From Flavobacteriia bacterium (GTDB lineage Bacteria > Bacteroidota > Bacteroidia > Flavobacteriales_D > Crocinitomicaceae): DNA of 33,066 nt. Location: NCBI GenBank assembly GCA_016183815.1, contig JACPDW010000005.1, positions 1-33,066 of the forward strand, given 5' to 3'. How positions within the stretch are numbered: the first letter of the stretch is position 1; each line of letters starts with the position of its first letter. Below the pieces are notes generated by a model, which worked only from the letters and a program-made list of their open reading frames with translations, had not been told where the DNA came from and made no database searches. Below, in pieces: positions 1 to 5,488 of this stretch. Made by a program: the position numbers and the translations under genes.

Positions 1-1
1 T

Positions 2-370
2 AATAATAATTTTGATCCAAGTATTGGAGAGGGTACTTATACAATAACCTATACTTATTCAGATGCAAATGCTTGTAGTAACTCTGATAATGGAAATTTA
101 ACTGTCATTGAATGTATAAATACAGCAAGTTTAAATGAAAGCACAATTTCTACTTTCAAAATCTACCCAAATCCTGCAAGTTCAGAAATAACCATTGAAG
201 TAAATAATGATTTCGAAAACAACGAAATAAAACTATTTGATTTGTCAAGTAAATTAATGTTTTCATCAAAAATCACTTCCAATAAATGTTCTATTGATGT
301 TTCTTCATTTTCAAAAGGTATTTATTTTGTTGAGATTGGAGGTGTGAGAGAGAAGTTTGTAGTGGAATAG
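2..370 (+). CDS. C-terminal part of a T9SS-secreted surface protein (repeat copy A), 5' truncated by the window edge
   Basis: This is the last 122 codons of a protein that begins outside the window. It first shows a surface-protein repeat (NNFDPSIGEGTYTITYTYSD, followed by A-N-A-C-S-N-S-D), common in large Bacteroidota adhesins. A type A T9SS sorting domain follows: FKIYPNPASSEITIEV, then SSFSKGIYFVEIGG and the basic end REKFVVE. Such domains direct export through the outer membrane and cell-surface anchoring. A hairpin terminator follows at 448-474. The same 3' end recurs at 1294-1645 and 2791-2867. Copy A is the only one whose sorting domain is intact, so it is probably the parental gene. 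The family call is firm; the passenger domain is unknown because it lies outside the window. Confidence 0.85.
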   Translation, partial: NNNFDPSIGEGTYTITYTYSDANACSNSDNGNLTVIECINTASLNESTISTFKIYPNPASSEITIEVNNDFENNEIKLFDLSSKLMFSSKITSNKCSIDVSSFSKGIYFVEIGGVREKFVVE

Positions 371-447
371 GTTTTTGAAAAATATATTTTTATCCCTCAA
401 CTTTTTGTTTGGCTTTTTTTTTGAAATTATACCAATTGTAATTATAA

Positions 448-474
448 AATAATCCCGAAAAAGTCGGGATTATT
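448..474 (+). terminator. Hairpin terminator after T9SS gene copy A
   Basis: An 11-bp perfect stem (aataatcccga pairing with tcgggattatt) closes a 5-base loop and is followed by an AT-rich tail. It lies about 80 bases after the stop codon. Its sequence differs from the terminator that follows repeat copies B and C. Confidence 0.75.
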
Positions 475-493
475 ATTAATTTTACAATGGTAA

Positions 494-566
494 ATACCGA
501 TATAACAAATAAATTAGCAAAATTTGATTTTTTCAAATTGGACTATTTTATTTGTATAATCGGTAT
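494..566. repeat. 73-bp nearly palindromic element upstream of the first TA module
   Basis: Two 34-base arms match at 27 positions as an inverted repeat around a TTTTT loop (528-532). The outer arms are ataccgat...acaaataaa and its complement; the inner arms are aatttga and tcaaatt. The right arm covers the presumed minus-33 TTG (552-554) of the TA promoter. It could be an autoregulatory operator, a transcript hairpin or a small non-autonomous inverted-repeat element. No target-site duplication was recognised. Confidence 0.6.
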
Positions 567-582
567 AAATTTTGTACCTTTG
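552..582 (+). promoter_or_regulatory. Bacteroidota-type promoter of TA module 1
   Basis: TTG at 552-554 and TACCTTTG at 575-582 fit the minus-33/minus-7 (TAnnTTTG) consensus with a 20-base spacer. Transcription would begin near 589, so translation should begin at ATG 609 rather than at the upstream in-frame start inside the promoter. Confidence 0.7.
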
Positions 583-608
583 TTAGGGATTTTGATAAAT
601 CAATAGTT

Positions 609-839
609 ATGACAAGAGCTGCAATTATTCAACACACAATTCAAATTATAAATAATTTGCCAGAAGATAAAGCGATAGAGATTTCAGACTTTGCTGATTT
701 TATTGCGAAAAAATATAATGAAGAAACGTTCTTAAAGGAGATTAACAATTTAAATTCAACTAGTTCTTCTTTTGATTTTTTAAATGAAGAAGAAGAACTT
801 TATACCTTGAAAGATATTAAGGAAAATAAAAATGATTAA
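609..839 (+). CDS. Antitoxin of a MazF/PemK-type TA module
   Basis: A 76-residue acidic protein beginning MTRAAIIQHTIQIINNLPED. It has a helical N-terminal half (about residues 1-38) and a low-complexity acidic C-terminal tail rich in Asn, Ser and Glu, the usual build of a type II antitoxin: a folded dimerisation or DNA-binding part and a tail that wraps the toxin. I do not recognise a named antitoxin family. The role is inferred from its position: its stop overlaps the toxin start by 8 bases, giving translational coupling. ATG 609 is chosen because the longer frame would start inside the promoter. It probably represses its own operon through the palindrome at 494-566. Confidence 0.7.
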   Translation: MTRAAIIQHTIQIINNLPEDKAIEISDFADFIAKKYNEETFLKEINNLNSTSSSFDFLNEEEELYTLKDIKENKND

Positions 840-1152
840 AGGCGATATTGTTTTAATCTCATTTCCTTTTACTGATTTAAGTGGTACTAAATTAAGACCA
901 GCAGTAATTTTAATTGAATCCTCTATCGATTTAACAGTTTGTTTTATCACTTCAAATTTGGATTGGAAAACACCAACAGATATTATTTTAAATCCATCAA
1001 CTTTAAATGGAATTAAAAAGACTTCATTAATTCGAACAAACAAAATAGCAACAATTCATAAGAACTTAAACAAAGGAAGAATTGGTCAATTAAATGAAAA
1101 AGAAGCACTTATGTTAAATGAGAAACTTAAAATATTATTAAAACTTGATTGA
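832..1152 (+). CDS. MazF/PemK-family toxin (endoribonuclease)
   Basis: A 106-residue protein opening with MIKGDIVLISFPFTDLSGTK followed by LRPAVIL. This is the signature of the PemK/MazF/Kid fold: G-D-I-V, then a loop, then R-P-A-V. Characterised members are sequence-specific mRNA or tRNA endonucleases neutralised by the upstream antitoxin. The K/R-P-A-V-I-L strand and the later SLIRTNKIATI segment, which carries the usual conserved Ser/Thr and Arg, are present, so the protein looks intact. The length is normal for the family. It overlaps the antitoxin gene by 8 bases in another frame. Cleavage specificity cannot be read from sequence. Confidence 0.88.
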   Translation: MIKGDIVLISFPFTDLSGTKLRPAVILIESSIDLTVCFITSNLDWKTPTDIILNPSTLNGIKKTSLIRTNKIATIHKNLNKGRIGQLNEKEALMLNEKLKILLKLD

Positions 1153-1293
1153 TAAATTTTAATTCTTCACTTTGATGGATTAGTAATCTAAGCCCTGTAT
1201 CTGTATCTGCATATAACATTAACATATAGGTAGGGAGATTAAAATAAATACGAGTTGCAAGTCAATAGGTCGTTTTAAAAACATGATTACTTC

Positions 1294-1645
1294 CCCCATG
1301 GAGGTCAATATTCAGGTACTTCGGTAAATAATAATAATTTTGATCCAAGTATTGGAGAGGGTACTTATACAATAACCTATACTTATTCAGATGCAAATGC
1401 TTGTAGTAACTCTGATAATGGAAATTTAACTGTCATTGAACCCAAATCCAGCAAGTTCAGAAATAACCATTGAAGTAAATAATGATTTCGATAACAACGA
1501 TATGAAACTATTTGATTTGTCAAGTAAATTAGTGTTTTCATCAAAAATCACTTCCAATAAATGTTCTATTGATGTTTCTTCATTTTCAAAAGGTATTTAT
1601 TTTGTTGAGATTGGAGGTGTGAGAGAGAAGTTTGTAGTGGAATAA
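1294..1645 (+). pseudogene. Truncated, frameshifted duplicate of the T9SS gene 3' end (repeat copy B)
   Basis: This nearly repeats the end of copy A. It opens with a partial surface repeat (PHGGQYSGTSVNNNNFDPS) and runs into the sorting domain. A 53-base deletion, corresponding to 113-165 of copy A, removes the linker and start of the sorting domain and shifts the frame at about 1440. The downstream frame (NPNPASSEITIEV to FVVE) therefore has no proper start. An in-frame stop at 1276-1278 closes the reading frame upstream. Copies A and B diverge right at the stop codon. It lies between TA modules 1 and 2. Confidence 0.85.
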
Positions 1646-1847
1646 CATAAAAGAAAAATAGCAAACAAGGCTGTCCAAATGGATGGCCTTGTTTGTTTAT
1701 TAAACTACCTGTGAAAATTAACTGTTTTACAACTTGAAACAGACACGATTTATCCCGTTTTTCGGGGAAAAGAATCTTTCAAAAAAGCTACTCAAGCTTG
1801 TAATCTTGTGTAATTTTGCCCTTTTAAAAAACATCATTAGCTTTTCA
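1569..1847 (+). repeat. 279-bp direct repeat, copy B (T9SS tail, terminator, promoter-like box)
   Basis: This block aligns without gaps to 2791-3069, with about seven differences by eye. It contains the last 25 codons of the T9SS tail, the hairpin at 1663-1694, a second small stem-loop (cccgtttttcgggg) and a TAATTTTG box at 1811-1818. It fills most of the space between the T9SS remnant and the HEPN gene; 1848-1955 holds only AT-rich sequence. Confidence 0.9.
1663..1694 (+). terminator. Hairpin terminator in repeat copy B
   Basis: A long stem (aaacaaggc pairing with gccttgttt, extended inward through two G-T pairs to gtcca/tggat) followed by a T-rich run. It lies 18 bases after the T9SS stop. 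The matching hairpin in copy C (2885-2916) has one base change that breaks a pair. Confidence 0.8.
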
Positions 1848-1955
1848 TAAAAACAAATTCTTATTTTATTTTTAGATAGTTAACATTTTTTATCAATTTT
1901 TGTTTGTCAGTAAAAACAAATTTAGAAGTTAACCAATTCATTGATTGTTTTTTTG

Positions 1956-1963
1956 TAACTTTG
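1956..1963 (+). promoter_or_regulatory. Minus-7 box of the HEPN/nucleotidyltransferase operon
   Basis: TAACTTTG matches the TAnnTTTG consensus and lies 19 bases before the ATG. The minus-33 element is not clear. The box is outside the 279-bp repeat, so the module brought its own promoter. Confidence 0.65.
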
Positions 1964-1982
1964 TTTTTTTAGCCAACAATAA

Positions 1983-2363
1983 ATGATTGACGTTAAAAAA
2001 CAAATAGATTACTGGATGAATGGGGCTGATGAAGATTTGGTAACAGCTGCATTGTTAATTAAAGAAAAAAGAATATTGCATGGCTTGTTTTTCTGTCATT
2101 TAGTAATTGAAAAAGCTATTAAAGCTCATGTTGTTAAGAATTCTGGTGAGGTAGCACCAAGATCACATAATTTGATATATTTATCCGAAAAAACAGATTT
2201 ATCATTTGAGAACGATTGCGAAATGTTCTTGGGAATACTAATGAAATATCAATTGCAAGGAAGATATCCAGATTATAATCCTGTTCTTCCAGACATTTCA
2301 AAAATTAATGAATATTTCGAAAAAACTAAAATTATATTAGAATGGTTAAAAGAGAAATTATAG
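1983..2363 (+). CDS. HEPN-domain protein, presumed toxin of a HEPN/MNT module
   Basis: A 126-residue all-helical protein with the HEPN features of the PF05168 type: an early helix with AEDLxxA-like sequence (GADEDLVTAALLI), a hydrophobic helix FFCHLVIEKAIKA, the motif RSHNLIYL at about residues 60-67, and QGRYPDYNP near the C terminus. HEPN proteins next to a minimal nucleotidyltransferase usually act as RNase toxins or as targets that the partner nucleotidylates. I do not see the canonical R-x4-6-H nuclease motif; the only close pair is R60-S-H62. Activity could therefore differ from HepT. The gene overlaps its partner by 22 bases. Confidence 0.8.
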   Translation: MIDVKKQIDYWMNGADEDLVTAALLIKEKRILHGLFFCHLVIEKAIKAHVVKNSGEVAPRSHNLIYLSEKTDLSFENDCEMFLGILMKYQLQGRYPDYNPVLPDISKINEYFEKTKIILEWLKEKL

Positions 2364-2650
2364 AGATATTGAAGAAATATATTTTTGTTTTAAGATCGGA
2401 GGGTATTTCTGTTGAAAAAGCATTTTTGTATGGAAGCTATTTATCAAATACAGCTACCGAAGAAAGCGACATTGACGTAATGATAGTTACTGAAAAAGAG
2501 GATGACAATTTATCTGGGAGAATTTGGAGTTTGACAAAAAAAGTGAATTCCAAAATAGAACCATATCTTGTAGGTAGAGCAAAATTTGCAGATAACGAAA
2601 ATTCACCCTTGATTGATTTAGTTAAGCGAACTGGATTAGAAATTGCTTGA
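2342..2650 (+). CDS. MNT-type minimal nucleotidyltransferase, presumed antitoxin partner of the HEPN protein
   Basis: A 102-residue protein of the DNA polymerase beta-like nucleotidyltransferase superfamily. The signature G-S-x10-D-x-D is complete: G31, S32, D43 and D45 in LYGSYLSNTATEESDIDVMI. The third acidic residue of the catalytic triad would be E73 in SKIEPYL. In studied HEPN/MNT pairs the nucleotidyltransferase neutralises the toxin by adding nucleotides to it. Here the catalytic residues are intact, so enzymatic neutralisation is possible. The start overlaps the HEPN gene by 22 bases; ATG 2342 gives the family's usual length. Confidence 0.85.
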   Translation: MVKREIIEILKKYIFVLRSEGISVEKAFLYGSYLSNTATEESDIDVMIVTEKEDDNLSGRIWSLTKKVNSKIEPYLVGRAKFADNENSPLIDLVKRTGLEIA

Positions 2651-2687
2651 CTTTGTAAAAACACTTTCTTTTTTGAAAATTGAGTAA

Positions 2688-2867
2688 ATTGAAGAAGACA
2701 AACCTAGGTATAACGCAGAAACAGAAAAAGCGATAAAAGATACTCGTGCTGGTAATGGATTAAAAAAAGTGAAAAATTCCAAAGAACTTTTTGATGTTTC
2801 ATCATTTTCAAAAGGTATTTATTTTGTTGAGATTGGAGGTTTGAGAGAGAAGTTTGTAGTGGAATAA
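2688..2867 (+). pseudogene. Antitoxin C-terminal fragment fused in frame to the T9SS tail
   Basis: The open frame after a stop at 2685-2687 reads IEEDKPRYNAETEKAIKD and then TRAGNGLKKVKNSKELFD, which looks like the C-terminal half of a RelB/Phd-like antitoxin (AxEAI...GKGL...ELF). It continues without a break into VSSFSKGIYFVEIGG and the end REKFVVE of the T9SS sorting domain. The junction falls in the shared bases ttgatgtttc at 2791. There is no start codon and no toxin, so it is a remnant of a further TA module. The antitoxin resemblance is by eye. Confidence 0.65.
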
Positions 2868-3069
2868 CATAAAAGAAAAATAGCAAACAAGGCTGTCCAA
2901 ATGGATGGCCTTCTTTGTTTATTAAACTACCTGTGAAAATTAACTGTTTTACAATTTGAAACAGACACGATTTACCCCGTTTTTCGGGGAAAAGAATCTT
3001 TCAAAAAAGCTACTCAAGCTTGTAATCTTGTGTAATTTTGCCCTTTTAAAAAACTTCATTATCTTTTCA
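2791..3069 (+). repeat. 279-bp direct repeat, copy C
   Basis: This is the second copy of the block at 1569-1847, of equal length and with about seven substitutions. It carries the T9SS tail end, the hairpin at 2885-2916, the ccccgtttttcgggg stem-loop and a TAATTTTG box at 3033-3040. It separates the antitoxin remnant from the YoeB-type module. Confidence 0.9.
2885..2916 (+). terminator. Hairpin terminator in repeat copy C
   Basis: Same hairpin as at 1663-1694, but the 3' arm reads ggccttcttt instead of ggccttgttt, turning one C-G pair into a mismatch. This is consistent with relaxed selection on this copy. Confidence 0.7.
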
Positions 3070-3093
3070 GACTTCATCTTTTCAACTAGAAAA

Positions 3094-3125
3094 TTGATTT
3101 TTCTATAAAAATTGTTATAACTTTG
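3094..3125 (+). promoter_or_regulatory. Promoter of the YoeB-type TA module
   Basis: TTG at 3094-3096 and TAACTTTG at 3118-3125 are spaced by 21 bases. The minus-7 box lies 16 bases before ATG 3142, so transcription would start after the TTG codon at 3136, which is therefore not the start. Confidence 0.7.
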
Positions 3126-3141
3126 TATAAATTGTTTGAAA

Positions 3142-3357
3142 ATGGCAACAATAACTTTAAAAATTAACGAAAAAACTAATACAGGAAAGGCAATCAAAAA
3201 CATGATATTAGCTTTGATAAACGTGCCAGATGTAGAAATTATTTCCGAAGAAAAAAGCCCTTATTCTCCTGCATTTATTAAAAAGGTAAGCAAAGCTCGT
3301 GCTGAAAAAGGAGGCATTACTGTAAATCCCGACAATTTATGGGAAAGTATAAAATAG
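3142..3357 (+). CDS. Antitoxin of the YoeB-type module
   Basis: A 71-residue protein beginning MATITLKINEKTNTGKAIKN. The first half has a beta-strand then helix pattern suited to a small DNA-binding dimer. The C-terminal half (SPYSPAFIKKVSKARAEKGG, then NPDNLWESIK) is charged and ends in the Asn-Pro-x-x-Leu-Trp-x-Ser-Ile pattern often seen in antitoxins paired with YoeB/RelE toxins in Bacteroidota. The function is inferred from this and from the 19-base overlap with the toxin gene. ATG 3142 is preferred to the in-frame TTG two codons upstream, given the promoter position. No named family is assigned. Confidence 0.75.
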   Translation: MATITLKINEKTNTGKAIKNMILALINVPDVEIISEEKSPYSPAFIKKVSKARAEKGGITVNPDNLWESIK

Positions 3358-3620
3358 TTCTTAAACCAACGGCGGTTAAAGATTTATTAAAACATAAAAA
3401 ATCAGGAAATGTAGCCACTAACAAAAAAATTGTCGCTATATTTAAAGAGCTTGAAAATCATCCGTTTACTGGAATTGGAAACCCAGAACAATTAAAATAT
3501 AATTTCATAGGGCTGTGGTCCAGAAGACTAAATCAAAAAGACAGAATTATTTATGAAGTCCATGAAAATATTGTAACTGTTGATGTAATCTCTGCATTGG
3601 GACATTATTCTGACAAATAA
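3339..3620 (+). CDS. yoeB: YoeB-like mRNA interferase toxin (RelE/ParE superfamily)
   Basis: A 93-residue protein with the YoeB core HPFTGIGNPEQLKYNFIGLW followed by SRRLNQKDRIIYEV. YoeB toxins bind the ribosomal A site and cut mRNA there. The residues aligned with the E. coli catalytic set are present: E50 in NPE, R62-R63 in WSRR and H89-Y90 near the C terminus (ALGHYSDK). The protein carries three or four residues after the usual terminal His-Tyr, a small departure from E. coli YoeB. It starts inside the antitoxin gene (19-base overlap), so the pair is translationally coupled. It looks intact. Confidence 0.88.
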   Translation: MGKYKIVLKPTAVKDLLKHKKSGNVATNKKIVAIFKELENHPFTGIGNPEQLKYNFIGLWSRRLNQKDRIIYEVHENIVTVDVISALGHYSDK

Positions 3621-3761
3621 AATTGGTTTGCACCAAAAAAAACCGATGTGAAAGTCTTTTCAAAGGATTTTAGTCCAAAAGAATGGTCTTTTTGTTTATA
3701 TGATGAAATGCATTATAAAAGGATTTTGCAAGTCAGTTCATATTATCAAAATGGATGCTAA
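3621..3761 (+). pseudogene. Unidentified reading-frame remnant downstream of the YoeB-type toxin
   Basis: The frame directly after the toxin stop continues for 46 codons (NWFAPKKTDVKVFSKDFS, PKEWSFCLYDEMHYKRILQ) to a stop at 3759-3761. It has no start of its own and a protein-like composition. I do not recognise it. It may be the leftover end of a replaced gene, or chance. Confidence 0.25.
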
Positions 3762-3803
3762 TTAATTCGAAAATATTTCACAAATTTGCTAAAACGAATA
3801 AAA

Positions 3804-3973
3804 ATGGAAACAGTTAATATCAGTTCAAAAACAAAAAATGATTTGCTTCTTTTACTAAACTTAGAAAAAAATTAGGAATGAACGCAAAAATGATAACAAA
3901 ATCTGAAAAAAAAGATTGGGATTTTGTTCAAAAAATCGAACTCAGGTTAATACTAAATACAACTATTAATTAG
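3804..3973 (+). pseudogene. Frameshifted antitoxin remnant
   Basis: The ATG at 3804 opens METVNISSKTKNDLLLLL and then runs into a stop at 3873. Shifting frame near 3850 restores TKLRKKLGMNAKMITKSEKK, then DWDFVQKIELRL, ending at 3971-3973. The reconstruction looks like a small antitoxin of the kind that precedes RelE/ParE toxins (KLAKxLGI...T..EKED). No toxin follows. The rest of 3621-4016 shows nothing else recognisable. Confidence 0.5.
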
Positions 3974-4016
3974 ACCATAGTTAAAAAGTTTCCTGAAATA
4001 AATTCGGTATTAAAAA

Positions 4017-4961
4017 TTATATAAGAACAATTTTAGAACGTTCAATAATTAAATTTATGTATTCTTGTTTATTGTCATCTTCTAAAAATGAATCGTTTAT
4101 TAAATGAATTGCTTTTGGTAACCACTTTTCAATTCTATTGTACGTTGTAATTATTTGTTTTTCATTCAGTTTTAATACAAATCCTAATCTGTCAAAATAA
4201 TCTTTTGTGAAGTTACTTTTTTTTCCACCCAACAACAAAGCACTTTCCTCTTTATCACTAGGAAGAATCAATTTGACGTTTAACAAATCATAAAAAGGGG
4301 AAAGAACCCAGCCAATATCTGATAAAAACATAGAAAAATTTTTTAAATGCATGTCATTATTACCAATCAAATAATTAAACAAGGTAACTTCAAAAAAACG
4401 CATTTTGTCCAATAAAGTATTAACAGAAAGCTCTCCAATTGTTTTTCCAAGAATTTCCATAGTTCCAAGATATTTATCGGCTAATTCTAAAATTTGTAGA
4501 AAATCAATCATGTGAATTTTAGATCCATTTCGCTTGCGATCAATGCGTTTGCTAATGAAACATAATTCTCCAGATTCTAAACGAATTAGATTAATAGGAA
4601 CAATATTTATTTTAAATAATTCAGCGAGTTTCATACTCAAATGTTCATTCTCTGGCATTTGAGGGTATTCAATGTTTTGAGGTTTTAATATATATTGACC
4701 ATCTAAGGCATTCAAAATCGTTAACCTACCGTGATGCCCATTTTCTAATTCAGACTTAATCCAACCCAAGGATAATTTTGCTTGAACACCTGGAACAGCA
4801 ATGGACAATTCAACAGCTTCTTTTGCTAATTTCTCCAGCTCAGAAAATTTGTAAGGTAAAATTGGGGCATCTGTAGTTCCATAAAACTTTTTTGAACATT
4901 TAGTATGATAATCAACTTCATTTTCATTCAATATTTTATAACAAGATATGCATTTATTCAT
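4017..4961 (-). CDS. hipT: HipT-type Ser/Thr kinase toxin (HipA core kinase domain)
   Basis: A 314-residue protein carrying only the HipA core kinase, without the N-terminal subdomain that is encoded separately upstream. It starts with a zinc-knuckle-like C4-x2-C7...H19-x2-C22 segment typical of Bacteroidota members. SIAVPGVQAKLSL (53-65) matches the Gly-rich/autophosphorylation loop, YILKPQN holds the ATP-binding lysine, LIGNNDMHLKNFSM is the catalytic loop (D-x-H-x-K-N) and LSPFYDLL is the metal-binding Asp motif. HipA/HipT kinases phosphorylate aminoacyl-tRNA synthetases (GltX or TrpS) and induce dormancy. A longer frame exists upstream but overlaps hipS; ATG 4961 lies 2 bases after the hipS stop. 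E. coli HipT has Ser-Ile-Ser in the loop; here it is Ser-Ile-Ala. Confidence 0.85.
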   Translation of the reverse strand: MNKCISCYKILNENEVDYHTKCSKKFYGTTDAPILPYKFSELEKLAKEAVELSIAVPGVQAKLSLGWIKSELENGHHGRLTILNALDGQYILKPQNIEYPQMPENEHLSMKLAELFKINIVPINLIRLESGELCFISKRIDRKRNGSKIHMIDFLQILELADKYLGTMEILGKTIGELSVNTLLDKMRFFEVTLFNYLIGNNDMHLKNFSMFLSDIGWVLSPFYDLLNVKLILPSDKEESALLLGGKKSNFTKDYFDRLGFVLKLNEKQIITTYNRIEKWLPKAIHLINDSFLEDDNKQEYINLIIERSKIVLI

Positions 4962-4963
4962 GG

Positions 4964-5290
4964 TTATTTGCTTTTTATTGCGTGTACACTTACTGCACCA
5001 ATTGCACTTCGACAACAAGCTAATAAAAGTCCCATTCTATCATTTTTATTAATTCTCCAGTTTTCAGCTGCAATATTTAATAACCAACCTTCAGGGATTA
5101 AACCATCAAAAAATGGAAATAAACGTTTACTTTTATACACGTTCCTTGTAACAGGCATATTGAAAGTAATAAACTGTTTTGGAAAGTTTGAGATATACTG
5201 TTCATCGTATTCAAATAAATACAAGCCTTGATCATTTTCAGTTAAAACACCAGCTTTTATCGAATTGTATTTAATAATTGCCTGTCTCAT
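4964..5290 (-). CDS. hipS: HipS-like protein (free N-terminal HipA subdomain)
   Basis: A 108-residue protein equivalent to the first domain of full-length HipA. It shows ITFNMPVTRN (the I-S-L-S-M-P strand), LFPFFDGLIPEGWLL (the F-F-x-N-L-L-P-E-G motif) and CRSAIGAVSVHA (the D-x-x-G-A-V-x-V motif). In the E. coli O127 HipBST system the free subdomain acts as the antitoxin for HipT, and HipB augments it. The same role is inferred here from domain content and gene order. It overlaps hipB by 20 bases at its start and lies 2 bases before hipT, so all three are likely translated from one message. Confidence 0.85.
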   Translation of the reverse strand: MRQAIIKYNSIKAGVLTENDQGLYLFEYDEQYISNFPKQFITFNMPVTRNVYKSKRLFPFFDGLIPEGWLLNIAAENWRINKNDRMGLLLACCRSAIGAVSVHAIKSK

Positions 5291-5486
5291 TTAATACTTT
5301 TATAGGACCCAATTCATGACCAAACATTAGTAACACTTGATTTACTTTTAACAAACTTAAATTTTCTTTCCCTTGTTCTATTTTTCGAACTACAGTAAGT
5401 GCGACACCCGTTTTTTCGGCAAATTCCTCCTGAGTTAAATTCAAATATTTTCGTCTTTTTTTAACGAAATCAGCTAGCACATTCAT
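5271..5486 (-). CDS. hipB: HipB-like helix-turn-helix regulator
   Basis: A 71-residue XRE-family protein. After MNVLADFVKKRRKYLNLTQE comes the helix-turn-helix EFAEKTGVALTVVRKIEQGK and a short tail GHELGPIKVLNETGNY. This matches HipB-type DNA-binding antitoxins that repress their own operon. The start at 5486 is chosen because it follows a TAATTTTG promoter box at 5505-5512; the longer in-frame extension would run through the promoter and operators. Three near-identical dyad sites upstream (5489-5586) are the likely binding sites. Confidence 0.85.
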   Translation of the reverse strand: MNVLADFVKKRRKYLNLTQEEFAEKTGVALTVVRKIEQGKENLSLLKVNQVLLMFGHELGPIKVLNETGNY

Positions 5487-5488
5487 TT

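Noticed and set aside
552-608. Upstream in-frame start for the MazF-module antitoxin
   Set aside because: The extension would be translated from the promoter itself (TTG 552, TACCTTTG 575); ATG 609 follows the predicted transcript start.
1436-1645. A separate 69-residue T9SS tail gene starting at TTG 1436
   Set aside because: The start lies at the deletion junction and has no promoter or signal peptide. It is the frameshifted remainder of copy B.
2437-2886. Minus-strand frames of 60-75 residues across the MNT gene and the antitoxin stub
   Set aside because: They are antisense shadows of recognised reading frames with hydrophobic, low-complexity translations.
1-3620. An integron or insertion sequence as the source of the repeated blocks
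   Set aside because: No transposase or tyrosine recombinase is encoded, the repeats are direct copies of a gene end rather than attC-like or terminal inverted repeats, and no target-site duplication was seen.
4962-5018. N-terminal extension of HipT upstream of 4961
   Set aside because: It would overlap the hipS coding region in another frame, and the zinc-knuckle start at 4961 sits 2 bases after the hipS stop, as expected for a coupled gene.
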